Source of the DNA: Podila epigama
Lineage: Eukaryota > Mortierellomycota > Mortierellomycetes > Mortierellales > Mortierellaceae
Length of the DNA stretch: 31,506 nucleotides
Direction of reading: 5' to 3'
Assembly (NCBI GenBank): GCA_015679605.1
Contig: JAAAVE010000119.1
Location: forward strand, 440-31,945
This document shows positions 18,364-31,175 of the stretch, in pieces (position 1 is the first letter of the stretch; each line of letters opens with the position of its first letter). The notes below the pieces were generated by a model. That model had not been told where the DNA came from and ran no database searches. It saw nothing but the letters and a program-made list of their open reading frames with translations. The translations under genes were made by a program, and so were the position numbers.

Positions 18364-21088
18364 ATGCCGTGCCTGACCCGCCTGTCGCTGGTCGCTGTGG
18401 CTTCTGCCTTGGGCTTGCTGCTGGCAGCACCCGCCACGGCGTTCTATCTGCCTGGTGTTGCACCCAAAGAGTACGCCAAAGGCGATCCTGTGTCTCTCAT
18501 GGTCAATGCACTCACCCCTGGCTCTGACTCCCAACTCCAGTCGGTCATCTCATTTGATTACTACGACCCTCGATTTGCCTTTTGCGCTCCCAAAGAAGAA
18601 AAGTCCCAGGCCGAGTCTCTGGGCAGTATCCTGTTTGGTGACAGAATCTGGAATTCGCCTTATGAGGTATGTATGATCAGGCAGCGTTTTTTTCTCTTCT
18701 CTTTTTGCTTTTATTCATGAACATACGCGAGTGTGTGCATATCCATTTTCATGTACAGTGAGCGATGATCGTGCTTCCCCTCTCTTCCTATCAGGACGTC
18801 GTGGCTGTTACTAATTGGCCCAGTGGATGATTTTTGTATGTGACGACAGATCAAGATGTTGGAAGACACCGAGTGCAAACTACTTTGCAAGGCCGATGTA
18901 TCGGCCGAGAACGCTCTCTTCATCAACAACCGGATCCGAGAAAACTATGCCGTGAACTGGCTGGTGGATGGACTTCCTGTGCGGCATGAACGATTGGCCA
19001 ACGATGGTGTGACGACCCAGTTTTCGCTCGGCTTCCCACTCGGTGAGGATAATGGCGTCCACAAAGTGCCCCAACTGCACAACCACTATGAAATCCGAGT
19101 CGAATACCACCATAACCGTGAAGTGAACTCGCTCCGTGTTGTTGGTATCTCGGTCAATCCATTCAGGTAGAGACGAATGCAGATAGAGCTCTTTTTTTTG
19201 TTGTTGTTGTTGTTGTTGTTATTGTTGCTACTGTTGCTGCTGTTATTGTTGTTTTCGTTGTCTGTTGTTGCATGTACGCCATGCACGATAGCTTAACGAT
19301 GGCTGACATGCTACTCTTTATTACACTTCTTTTGATTGTGGGACTTGATGACACTCCTCAACTACATTTAGTATCGCCAACCCTCAGATCGGAGCTGTTC
19401 TATGCGGGACTTCGAAGGCTGATGAGGTAGCTGGTACGCTGTTGGACGAAAAGACGAAAAGCGCTGTCACTTATACGTACTCTGTTCATTGGAAGGTAAT
19501 CTTTTTATAGCACCATTATTCGTTCTATCCGTTTTTTGTATTTTTTTTTTGGTTTTGATTGGTCTTGATTGCTCTATTTTTTTCTGCCATCATTTCATTA
19601 TTTGTCTCTTTCCTATCTCTCTCTTTTTTGTTTTAACGCATGATTTTCTAATGGTTTCTATACCCATTGTTCCTTTGCACAAACTCATCGACAACTCATT
19701 TTTCAGGAAGTTGAAACGGCATGGGCCACACGTTGGGACAGGTATTTGCTTGGAGGTGAACCCAAGATTCATTGGTTCAGCTTGGTGGATTCCATCATCA
19801 TTGTCTTGTTCTTGACTGGTATGGTGGCCATGATTTTGCTGCGAGCACTGCACAAGGACATTTCACGGTACAACCAGCTGGAGGCCCAGGAGGATATCCA
19901 GGAAGACTTTGGATGGAAGCTCGTTCATGGCGATGTCTTCCGCACCCCATCCTACCCGATGCTGCTCTCCATCATTGTGGGTGAAGGCGCGCAAATGTTT
20001 TTGATGGCAGCAGTGACGATTCTCTTTGCCGCTTTGGGATTCCTGTCGCCTTCGAACCGAGGCTCTCTTGCGACAGTCATGATTGTGTTTTACATGTTTT
20101 TTGGCGTCGTTGCTGGATTTGTGTCTGCGCGTCTGTACAAGATGTTTGGTGGAGAGTCTTGGAAGCTAAACATTATCGGCACTGCATTCCTCTTTCCAGG
20201 GTGAGTTTTTCTTTTTCTTGACTTTTTGTTGCATTATTTTATTTATTTTTTTTTTGCTTTTGTTCCTTTTGGTTCGCTTTGTTCTTCATTTTTGTTGCCC
20301 TCTTGGTCTACTTTGTCACAATGCAGATGTTATCGCCAGTTTTGTTCATCGCGTTTGTTCCTCCATCTCTTTCTCACACACACATTCTTCTCTCTATCCT
20401 CCTGTTTATCCTCACGGATACTAGAATTATTTTCGGTGCATTCGTGGGACTCAACTTTTTCTTGATTGGAGCCAACTCATCAGGGGCTGTTCCTTTTGGG
20501 ACGATGGTGGGAATTGTGGCAATGTGGTTTTTGGTGTCGACACCGTTGAGTGTGATTGGATCGTACCTGGGCTTCCAACGACCAAGGATCGAGCACCCAG
20601 TGACGGCGAATCAGATTCCACGACAGATCCCTGAGCAAGTGTTTTACTTGCGTCCGATTCCGTCGATGCTGATTGGAGGTGTGCTTCCGTTTGGAGCCAT
20701 CTTTATTGAGCTGTACTTTATCATGAACTCGATCTGGTTCCATCGGATCTACTATGTGTTTGGATTCTTGTTCCTGGTGTTTGGCATTTTGATGGTAACG
20801 TGCGCAGAGGTGACGATTCTGATGTGTTACTTCCACCTTTGTGCGGAAGACTATCATTGGTGGTGGCGTGCATTCCTGACGTCGGGTGCGTCAGCATTCT
20901 ATGTGTCTGGGTATGCCGTCTCGTACTACTTTACATCCCTCCAGATCAATTCGTTCACATCGACGGTGCTGTACTTTGGATGGACGTCGATCATGAGCTT
21001 GATCTTTTTCGTTCTGACGGGTGCGATTGGGTTCTTTTCGACGTTCTTGTTTGTCCGTAAGATCTATGGCAGTATTAAGATTGACTAG
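18364..21088 (+). CDS. TM9 superfamily (nonaspanin, Emp70-like) membrane protein
   Basis: Exons 18364-18666, 18850-19166, 19372-19495, 19707-20200, 20425-21088; phases agree; 633 residues, the usual family length. Residues 1-27 are a signal peptide, then a lumenal domain opening FYLPGVAPKEY with the family signature YYDPRFAFC and LFGDRIWNSPYE; then WSLVDS-type first membrane segment near the middle and eight more hydrophobic spans including WKLNIIGTAFLFPG, GAVPFGTM and PRQIPEQVFY, all typical TM9 motifs. The C-terminus SIKID has the KxD form used for COPI-dependent Golgi retention in this family. Known role: endosome/Golgi sorting of other membrane proteins, adhesion and copper or glycine-rich TM cargo handling. 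Closer to the TM9SF2/4 (Emp70) branch by overall look, but branch assignment needs alignment. Confidence 0.93.
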
Positions 21089-22134
21089 TTTTTTTGAGTG
21101 TGTAGGAAGATGTGTGTTATTAAAAAAAAAAGACATGAAGACGAACCAGAAAAAAAAAGAAGAATGAGAATCGGGTTTATGTTCATTAATGTGCTCCACC
21201 ATAAAAAAAGGGGGGAAAGCATATCCAACTGTATCAGTAGCGAATGAAAAGTGAATGAGGTTGATTTCAATTAAGTTTTTATTTGCCCAAGTTGGGAAAC
21301 GGAGAGAGAGAGAGTCAAATCGAATTTGTGTATTGTTGCGTTTGTCGAGTCAAAGTCTTTTTTGGTTGAGCCCATCTCTCGAGAGGACAGAGCTTTTGTT
21401 TAGTGGTGGTCACCACTCCAAGTGACAGAACCACACAATTTCAACCACGGGGTGAGCATGTCTTTTTTTGTTACTCGCATGGTCGCACGATGATCTGAAC
21501 AGCCACGCTATTTCATCCATGTCCGTCCCACCCCACGCACGCACATGTCTTTTTGTAGTCCAACATATTTTTTTTTCTTCTTTCTGGTGTCGCTAGCCTA
21601 CACATATTGCAGGGGACCATGATCATGATTATCAATAGTTCGTTATGAGAATGATGAAGGATGAGGGATGAGGGATGAGGGATGAAGGATGAGCATGTTG
21701 CTTATGCAAAGAGCATGAGGATTGAAGAATGATAAGGGATGATGACAACCATGAAGATGATGAAGATGAAGATGATGAGACAAAAAATTTAATTTTGCGC
21801 GCCATATTTTTCATCCATCATTCCCTCCACATTCCCTCCATTTTTTTTTTTTTTTTTCTTCTCTCCTTTGTCATCATCACTTCATCCATCATCCGTTTCA
21901 TCACTCCTCCTCACTCCTCCTTCACCCTCCTCCTTTTTAATCCTTTTCCTGCATTTGCATTCCTCATTCATCCATCTCAACCCTTTCAAATTGTCCTGAA
22001 TCCGACCCTGGCCCTGACCCTGACCCTCTGACCCTGACCCTGACCCTGACCCTGACCCTGACCCTCTGACCTTGACCTCGACGTATTTGCTCCTGATCCT
22101 AAATCCGCTCCATTCCATCTTCTCGACTCCACTC
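21089..22134. other. Intergenic with GGATGAGG repeats and pyrimidine leader
   Basis: No gene supported. It holds the 3' flank of the TM9 gene, GGATGAGG-type octamer repeats (about 21657-21690), GATGA-rich sequence to 21780, a T run at 21841-21857, a CT-rich leader and the CCCTGA array described separately. Confidence 0.6.
22005..22076 (+). repeat. CCCTGA hexamer array in the leader of the kelch gene
   Basis: About ten CCCTGA units, interrupted twice by CCCTCTGA, end 59 bp before the ATG at 22135. The unit differs by one base from the common telomeric CCCTAA, but the position directly before a gene argues for a leader microsatellite. Confidence 0.8.
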
Positions 22135-25100
22135 ATGGCAGGACTCTTCTCCAAAAAGTCCAAAAAGGACAAGGAGGACAGAAAAACCGCCTCTACCTCG
22201 GCTACTTCTTCCAAAGATGCTACTGCCTCCACTAACACGTCGTCTACTCAACCACCCACCTCGACAACAGGTCCTGGCAAGGGCAAGGACAACTCGACGA
22301 ACGGCCCCTTCCGTGATAACTCCAGTGCCAATAACTCCATCACCAACAGCACTCATCACTCGACTTCTTCTGTCCAACCTCCTGCAGGCCTCGGTGGCCA
22401 GGCTGGATCTACATCGGACAGCCTCGACAAGTCTGGTCAACGTCTGTATCAGCAACACCAAGTGAATTCTCAACACAGCCATACTTTTAGCAGCAGCAGT
22501 AACGGATTCAGCAGCATTCATAGCAACAGCAACAACAACATTGGCCAGCATTATACCATCAACAATAATGGCATCTCCCCACACAACTCCATTACAAACC
22601 TCTCGACTGCTTCCACCACTGGACCTTGGGTCTCATCTGCTGTTGTCTCCACCAATCCCTTCCCACGTTTCTCTCACACTGCATCCTATGTTCACACTGG
22701 CACCGATATCTATGTCTTTGGCGGGATTGTCAAGGGTTCTGGTCAAAAGGACATGCACATTATCGATTCCCGTAAGTCCCCCCTTTTTTGTGTGTGTATG
22801 TCTTATTGTTCGTTCGCTATGGACAACGCACCATATCCAAGACACCAACAATGAACAACAATGAATAACCGCACCAACGACAACGGACATCCGCAACAAC
22901 AACAACAAAAAAAAAAACAACCAATGACAACGAGCAACAACAGCAAAGAACCAAAAAAGCTCTTGCTCCCTTCCTCAGAACAGAGCACGTCTCCTTGGAC
23001 AAAGGCCTTTTCTTATCGTTATTGTTGTCCGGGAAAGCAAACAGCTTTTTTTTCAAACTTGTTGTGTTCATAAGATGTCCATGGGAACAGGACTTGAGAT
23101 GACTATCGTGCCTACACATTCGCTTTCTCTCTCTCTCTGTCTGTTCTCTGTCAAGATCCTCCTTTTTATTTGCGTCTTTTCCTTGGTGTCCTTTTTTTTC
23201 ACGCCATCTCACAGACTGGGAGACAGACTGTCCATGCGTGTTGATGTGATTAGCAGAAAGATAGGAGTTGGGTGGTCCAAAGGGGGGGGCAACGATGCCA
23301 CGCCTTGCTGCCTTCCCATGCTGTGCTTTGCCAATGCATAGTAGACTCAGGGTCATTGTTGAAATTTAACCACCCCTCGATTGACTGTCTACTGCTTGCT
23401 ATGCTTGTCCATAGAATCACTCCATTGCCAGTATCTGCCTGTTGCAGGATCTGATAGTCCGCCTGCCACCTCTGGCCACACTGCCGTTACTCTGGGCCAG
23501 TACATCATGTGTAAGGACAAAAGTGATGCTTTTTCTCGTTTCTTTTCCAAGATTCAATGACGACTCTTTATGAGACAATCTCCTTCTTCTCCTTACTTTT
23601 TTCGCAACATCATCCAATCTATCTATGCAATACGATGCAATACGATGCAATACGATGCAATACGATGCAATACGATGCAATACAGTGCAATACAGTGCAA
23701 TAACATCTCAATGCAATTTTATATTCTAATACATCTGCGACAATATAGATTTTGGAGGCAAGGACGTAAAGAACAAGAGCAGCGATTCACTCTATGTACT
23801 CCACACTGTACGCAAAGAGTGGAACAAACCCTCACTCCAAGGCCTCCTGCCTGCCCCCCGTCACTCGCATGCTGCAGCCGTCATCGGCACCACCATGTTT
23901 ATCTTTGGTGGCCAGTTCAACGGCTACTACTTTAATGACATTTGCTCCTTTGACATGAAGACATGTAAGTTCACAACACTATTCTTGTCATGTTTTCGTC
24001 GTACAACTCGTACAACTTGTACAAACTGAACTGAAAAGAGAGAGGGAGGGAGGCAAAGAGAGGGCTCATATGGTTGCCACGCAACATCGCACAAGAAATA
24101 CACCATGGGCACACCACACTGTATCGCATGAGTAATGAAAGTAGTCTGCCATGAACATGATCACTGAGCAATCCTCCTCTCTTTTTCTATTTTTCCCAAA
24201 CACTTGCACCACATGCTGCTCTCATTGTATCTTTTTTTTTTCTCCTTCCCCCCTGTCGCTCTTTTTTAACATGGTCTGACCCATGTCCCATTTTCCTGGT
24301 TAAAGTAAACACGCCTAATCCAAAGTGGATTCGTCTGGAGCCCGCATCAGAGCTGCCTCCTGCACGTGCTGGCCACTGTGCTGCAGCTCACGACGGCAAG
24401 ATATACATGTAACGCAACGCCTTTCTATGTTCTTAAGTCCATGGTCACGATGGGTTTTTGATATTCGACTCATGAGTTAACTCATGGCTGCATCTTATTT
24501 TTGACTCTCAAACAGATTCGGTGGTGCGGATGAACAGTACTTTTACAACGACATTTGGTGCTATGATCCACAGGTCAACAAGTGGGAAGCCGTTCCAGCG
24601 TTCGGCGTTCTGCCCACAAGTCGCCAAGGACATGCGGCATGTGTTGTCGATGACACCATGTATATCTACGGAGGCATGAACCACGAGGATCAATTGCTGG
24701 GAGATCTCTCTGCCTTCAAGTTCAATGGTCAGTCATCGTCAACATCAAGTGCCTTCTATTCTTGATCCTATAAAATTCTCATCTATTAATCGATGTCTGT
24801 CCTTTTTTTTTTGTCCTCAAAATAGAACGGCGATGGCTTACATACCCAGACACACTAGACTCTGCGCCTCCTAGGACTGAGCATGCCATGTGCAGTGTTG
24901 GCGACAAGATCTACATCCTCGGCGGACAGCTGGAACTGAACGCAGAAGAGGACTCTAGTATCATCTACATCCTCGATACCAGTAAGCATTCTTGCCTTGT
25001 TAGCCACTTTTTTTTTTTTTTTTTTTTTGCTAACATTACGATCATGCATGTACTTCCAGGCAAGATTCGCTTCAATGATCCTTCGATACCACGTTATGAG

Positions 25101-28100
25101 GGCTCCATTGAGAGTAGCACTCTTCGTTTGGAAGAGAGACGCACGCCTTCACCCGATTCCATTCGCCACATTAATGACTATAATCACGACCCACGACGAC
25201 CTACCCACATCCAAACACAATCTATTGACACTTCCGATATGCACAACATCAGCAATGGCGTGCATCCAGCCTCAGCGCGGTCTCCCGTCTTGATGAGCCA
25301 CGAAGGACTGGACGGAAACCCAGTCACGCGTCGTCGAACCACTGGCAAACCTGCAGGTCACAGAGAGCCAGAAACAGAAGTGACCAGGGCAACTCATTCC
25401 ATTGATGAGACTCGACGCACAGGTGGTGTCAATGTCATCAATGATTCATATGAACGTGATTCTTCCCGCGGTTCGATTCAACGCCATCAACATCAACTTT
25501 ACCACAACCACAACCACAACCATCATCACCAACAGGAACAGGAAGATGGAAGGAGGCGGCGATCGCTATCTGAGAGTCGCAACCGTAATTCTTATAATGC
25601 TAGCTGCTCCTCACTTGAGCAAAGCACCCGAGGCCCTTCACAACAAAACTCTCTTGAGCACTTGGCCAATGGGCCAGCATCAGGACCCACCAAGGACAGT
25701 GAAATTCGCGAGTTACGACAGCGTGAGCAATGGCTTATGGCTGAAGTGGCTATGGCGCGAAAGAAGATGGGCTCTTCCCCAAACTCCTTTGGCCACGACT
25801 TTGCAGAGGACACCAGTAACTTGGCAGCAGCCATTGCGCTCCAGAATGAGATGGGTGCGTACGATGCTGAGCAGGATAGTGAAAAGTACAGAATCATGCA
25901 AGCCCTATTGAGTGTCAAGGCAGAGTTGGAACGCTCAAAGACGTCAATTGTCCAGCAGGCACAGGTAGCCTCGAACAAGCTGCGCGAGGCCGAACGCGTT
26001 CGTACGGCGGCGTTGCAAGAAGCAGCATATCTCAAGGCTAAGGTATCGGCACTACAATCGGGTGAAGTGTCGCTATTGGCGTCGACCGAAACTGCACGCG
26101 CTGTAGACCTGGAGAAGCGCTTGACGACGGCATTAGCTCAAGTCGACCGACTACAATCTCAGCTTTCGCAAAGCGAGGCAGTCTCTGAGCGAGAGCGTCA
26201 TGCACGCGAGATGGCTCAGGAGCGTGAACGTGAAGCCTCAGCGCGTGTACAGGAGGTTGAGGAGGCCCATTCCCGGTCACTTACAGAAGTCGCTTCGTTG
26301 CACGAACGAGCTTCGGCTGCAGAGGCTAAGCTCCGTGAATGTGAAGCCAAGAATGCTGCCAATGAAGCCGGCCTCTCGAGCTACCAACAGCAATCCACGG
26401 CCCTGTTCTCGCAAATTTCGGCGCTCAAGACCACTGTTGAACATCAGAAAAAGTCACTCGAGAAGGCCAAGCTTGCCTACTCTGTTGCCAACGACAGAGC
26501 GGAGCATGCCGATCGAGGTTGGATCCAAGCCCGTCAAGAGATTGATAGCACCCAACTCGAGTTTGCCAGCGTCCGCGCCGAACTGGACCGTGCCCAGCGC
26601 GAGTCTGACCACTGGAAGGCCAAGGCTCAGGAGACAGAATTGCTCTGGCAAAAGGCCAAGGGCGAGAATGAGGCAATGAGGGCGTTGCTCGAGGATGATA
26701 TGAACGCAGCTGCAGCCTCATCCTCTTCCAATGCGTCGTCACCCTCTTCTTACAGCCCTAATTCCAATAGCCGCAAGCACGACAGTATCATGGCCATCAC
26801 TTCGGCATCCCGCGTGGCAGAACTTGAGCACGAGCTCGGTACTCTCCGCCACTTGTTGCGCGAGTCTCAGGGCGCGGCGGCACAGGCAAACAAGAGTCTA
26901 AACGAAACCATGATCCGCATCTCGGAACTCGAAAAGGCTGTCATGATCGCACGTAATGAAGCCTCAACAGCGCAGCGTCAATTGAGCGTTGCCGAGGACA
27001 AGATCGCCGAACTCGAGTCGCAACTTGGTCAGAAGGAAGAGGCGCTTGACGAGATGGCCAAGGAGCAAGAGAACAACGAAGTGCAGCTCGGAGTGTTGCG
27101 AGGTGTGATGCGTGAGAACGGTTTGTTGGCCGATGACCTGATCCTGGAGGCGTTGAGCTTGGGCACTGACGGTCAACCTGTCGGTGTCCCCTCGGCCAAG
27201 GCTGGACCCAACACTGTTGCAGGATTGAAGGTCAAGGTCCAAGAGGCCGAGAAGCGTGCACAAGAGGCTGAGGAGCGTCTCGAGGAGCTGAACCGGGTCA
27301 AGACCCTGCAAGAGGAGCGCATTCAACAACTGGAGACTGACTACCAGACAGCTTTGCAATATGCCCAGGGTACCGAGACATCACTTCAAAAGCTTCGCGA
27401 CGATGCCAAGACGGCTGAAAGTGAAAAGGAGACATTGCATGCTCACTTCAAGGAGCTGGAGGATGCCCACGGACAATGTAGCCAGGGGCTGGCGCAAGTC
27501 AAGGCCGAAGCCACAGCGTCCAACGCGCAGCTCGAGGACGAAGTCGCCGATTTGCATCGCCAGCTCAATGATGCTCTTGGACGGACCATGGAGCTGGAAC
27601 AAAAGTTGGAAGGCGTGATGCAACAGCTTCAAGCATCAGAGCAGAATGCGGAATCGGTTCAGGTCGAGTTCCGGACTTTGAAGGCCAAGCACCATGAGCA
27701 CAAGAAGCAAGGAGCCCTTCAGAGCGAGGGGTTCACAGCCCGGTTGGAACAAATGGAGGCGTCACTTGAAGAGACCATGGCATCGTTGGCTGAGACACGC
27801 GAGAGCCTTGAGACAGCGCACTATGAGCTGGAGCAAGCGCATGAGCTGAACAAGAGCACGCTCAAAGAGCTGGACGAGACTTTGGCGACCAAGGCCACCC
27901 TGGAGAAGGAACTCAAAAAGGCCCAGGAAGTCGAGTTGAGGTCGAACACAGATGCAGTCTCACAAAAACAGAAAGAAGAGCTCGAGCAGGCTCTTGAGAG
28001 TTGTCAGCAGACGATTCAAGTGCTTCAGGCGACAAACCAGGATTTGGAAGGTCAGCTGCGTGCATCGGAGCACAAGATTTCGATCCTGCTCGACAACATC

Positions 28101-28715
28101 CAAGGACCAGATTCTGTTCGGAACAGCATGGCGAGTTTGAGTGGCGGTTCGGATGATTCGATTATGCGTCTGATGGAAGGCGCCCACCACGAGATGCCAT
28201 CGCAACGGTCCTCTGTTGCACTTCAAGAGCAATATCAACAGCAGATTGAGCAAGCGGAGCAGTCGCAGCAACAGAAGCAAGAGAGACAACAGAGTGAGGA
28301 CCAGCAGCAAGAGCAGCAAAACAAGCATTTGAAGACGCCGATGTCGCATGGGTCGCACTTGACCGATCGCTCGTCAGCAGATTCCCTGGCAAATGAGCTC
28401 GAGTTGCTCAAGACACCGTGGGGTCAGGCCCAAATCCATGGCGACGCATATCTGCCAGGAGTTGCGGCCCTCAAGTCACCACCCATGTCGCCAGCGACCA
28501 GCACAAAGAGCAAGGAATCGAGTGGTAGTGCATTGGCATCCCCAACTGCTTCCACGAATGGGTCGTCACTTGCGACGCCATCCACGTCGACCTCTCCGAC
28601 GACAACGACAACGAGTACAACAGCAAACACAGCATTGACTCCAGCTCAGAAATTGGAAGAGTATGAGCGCATGATTGAAGACATGGCAAACCAACGCCGC
28701 CAGTATGAAGAGTAG
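22135..28715 (+). CDS. Kelch-repeat coiled-coil protein, Tea1/Kel1-like polarity factor
   Basis: Seven exons: 22135-22771, 23448-23510, 23749-23964, 24306-24408, 24516-24727, 24826-24981, 25060-28715; phases agree at each junction; 1680 residues. N-terminal 180 residues are basic then Ser/Thr/Asn-rich. Six kelch repeats (about 182-463) each carry a paired-Gly strand: YVFGG, MYFGG, FIFGG, YIFGG, YIYGG, YILGG, with HTA/HAA/HCA motifs before and W or Y after, as in a six-bladed propeller. A disordered segment with a His-rich run follows, then about 800 residues of heptad-rich coiled coil (about 673-1480), then Gln-rich and Ser/Thr-rich tails. Fungal proteins with this order (Tea1, KelA/TeaA, Kel1/Kel2) mark growth sites at cell tips and link microtubules or formins to polarity. 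The propeller is cut by five small introns, the coil by none. Confidence 0.88.
23631..23700 (+). repeat. 10-bp minisatellite in intron 2 of the kelch gene
   Basis: Five perfect TACGATGCAA units (23631-23680) and two TACAGTGCAA variants (23681-23700), flanked by degenerate copies. They lie wholly inside the intron 23511-23748, so copy number could vary without changing the protein. Confidence 0.9.
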
Positions 28716-29022
28716 AAAGATATAATAACATTTTTTTATTGACAGGTCTACAGGACTGGGACATTGTAAATTGACGTGTTTTTTTTTGATGTGAAGATGG
28801 CAAAAATGTGCAAGTTGCGAAAAGAGTGGCTTGATCTCCCATTTTGGTGGCAACTTAATCAAGTATATTTTTTGCCACTTTTTCGCTTTTCTTCCTTCAC
28901 CAACTTTCATTTTCACTTTCAACGCGCGCTTTTTTACCACTCACACCTGCTCGTCGAACAGCTTTTCTTTGGACAACTCATAACACGCTCTAAAATCCAT
29001 TGGATCCAGAGCAAACAATACA
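28716..29022. other. Short intergenic region between kelch and RAD52 genes
   Basis: 307 bp holding the kelch 3' flank and the RAD52 promoter. The downstream half is pyrimidine-rich on the plus strand. AACGCGCGCT at 28921-28930 resembles the ACGCG core of MBF/cell-cycle boxes about 100 bp before the RAD52 ATG; a single weak match, so low weight. Confidence 0.4.
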
Positions 29023-31175
29023 ATGATCCCAAAGATGGAAGCAAATAACAATGCAGCCAACTTTGCATTGAACAGACCACAACAGCAACAACCAAATTCC
29101 TTTCAACCCCAACAGCAGCAACAAGAGTACCTGAATCTCGGACCTCGTCTCAATGTCACACATCCACCTCAGCCTCAAACAAATGCTTCGTCAGCCCTTA
29201 AAAGAGCCGAGTTCACTACAGAAGAAAAAGTACACATCAACGCCAATCTGGCCAAGTACCTGTCACCCGACTTTACCACCAACCGCGCCGGTCCTGGTGG
29301 CTCTAGGCTGACCTATATCGAGACTTGGCGCATCAAGAATATGGCCAACAGTATTTTCGGCTTTGATGGATGGAGCAGCACCATCTCGGATGTCACAGTA
29401 GATTTTCTGGATGAGTCCAAAGATGGTAGAGTGGCTGTAGGCGTTTCTGTCATTTGCCGAGTGACTCTCAAGGATGGAACTGCACATGAGGTAACATGAG
29501 TGTAATTTTGAATTTGATTTTACGTGACAATTGGTCACATTTTGGAGGTAAGATTTACTGACCTGTGTTTTTCTTTCTTTTTTTACCTCCATTTGTTTTC
29601 CATCAATGTAGGACATTGGCTATGGAGGAAGTGACAATCTCAAGAGTAAGGTGCTGTCTTTTGAAAAGGTGAGTTCCTTTTTGACTAATACGAGAGCAAC
29701 TAAAGATTTGATGCTGTTCTGTTTTAATACCCTTTTTACTAATATCGCGTATAACAATCAGGCTAAGAAAGAAGCTGTTAGTGACGCGCTTAAGCGAGCA
29801 ATGACGTCCTTTGGCAATGTACTTGGTACTTGTCTGTACGACAAGAATTACTGCAAATTTCTGAGCAAGCAACGGTCTGAAGTGGTATGTTTTTTAATCT
29901 TGAGATTAAGCAAAAAAATGTAAAGATTGATTCTAAAGTGTTGAAGTTTTGGATACTGAAAACCAGTTACCATCTTGTCCTTTTCGCAAAAAACATATAA
30001 CGCAATTAGCCGCAATACGATCCGAATGATTGGTACAAGTACCCATCGGACATGAATGCTCGCCATCAGCAGTTTAACCAGCAGCAACAGCAAAGCAACA
30101 ACCAGCAGCCAATTCAAAACAACAACCAACAAGCGCATCAGAACAATCAACAGCAACAGCAACAGCAACAAAGCAACCTCCCACAGTTGCAGCGCAATCA
30201 GCAGCAGCAACAGCACAACCAACGACAAAACATGAACCCACAGCAACAACAAAATAACCTGCTGCAGCAGGAGAACCAGCAACAACATGCCAATCAGCAG
30301 CAGCAACTGAGCAATGTCCAGCATCAAAAGCAATTACAGCAGCCCAGTCGATTGCCAACTATGGGTGGTGAGTCGTCGGGCAATCGCCTACCCACGCCAC
30401 CAAAATCTTTGAGCAACGCTCCGTATAAACCCTCTCCATCCACCGCTAACACCGCTCCTGCCAGCACATTGTCTGCACCAACACCTCTTGTGGTACAACA
30501 ATCGACAAGCATTGAAGCTGTGGGCCAAGGATTTCATGAAAAGAATCTAGAAATGCAGAGACTTGCCGTCAAGATCAAGATTGAAGATGTCCCACAGCCA
30601 GCAACAGATATCCCCGATGACGGTAAGCAACACAATATAGTTTTCAATTGAACAAGCACCAGACCAACAAGACTACTGTATTAAATATTGAGGACGACGA
30701 CGACCTTTTTTTCGATACAGATCTACCCTTGGACCTTTTTATGGGTGCGGATATTGAAGACTCCAAGGAATATCGCCCAGAAAGCCCTTGCTTTTCAGAA
30801 TTGGACCTTGGAATTACTGCAGAAATGTGGATGGAGGGTGACTCGCCAGTCAAGCCACGCCAAGATCGACCAACGCTACAGCGCACATCAAACGTGCCAT
30901 CGACTCCAGAAAACGCACGCTCGAAAACAAACTCTGGGAGCTTTTCGCGCACTGTCAGCAGCCCATCCCTGGTGCAAACCACACCCACAAAGTCAAACGG
31001 TGGAGCTAATCAGAGAAGCGCGAATCATTTTGGTGGAACAGCACTTGTCCCGCCAGCTCCTCTACAGTTCAGCGACCTCTCAGAAGCTGGTCAGAAGAGA
31101 AAGTTTATGTTTGGAGGTGGACAAGGACAGGTCGATGCTGGATACAATGGTCCCAAGAGAATAGGTTTGGCGTGA
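29023..31175 (+). CDS. RAD52: Rad52 homologous recombination mediator
   Basis: Exons 29023-29490, 29612-29668, 29762-29884, 30010-30622, 30721-31175; phases agree; 571 residues. After a Gln-rich N-tail, residues about 70-215 are the Rad52 annealing domain: [45 protein letters not shown], then [31 protein letters not shown]. This domain forms the ring that binds and anneals single-stranded DNA, and with the C-terminal half loads Rad51 on RPA-coated DNA. Between domain and tail, residues about 231-325 are an extreme Gln/Asn-rich stretch. The tail has an acidic segment ([14 protein letters not shown]), Ser/Thr-Pro sites and a basic QKRKF cluster that may be a nuclear signal. The last intron (30623-30720) is the least certain; it uses CGATACAG as acceptor. 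A second in-frame ATG is at 29035. Confidence 0.92.

Noticed and set aside
22005-22076. Telomere or chromosome end
   Set aside because: Unit is CCCTGA rather than CCCTAA, the array is short and genes continue on both sides.
23631-23700. Direct repeats that could suggest a CRISPR array
   Set aside because: Units are contiguous 10-mers without spacers and lie inside a eukaryotic intron.
29848-30333. Leu/Val-rich minus-strand frame resembling a membrane protein
   Set aside because: It is the complement of the Gln/Asn-rich repeat of RAD52; CAG/CAA read backwards gives CTG/TTG Leu codons.
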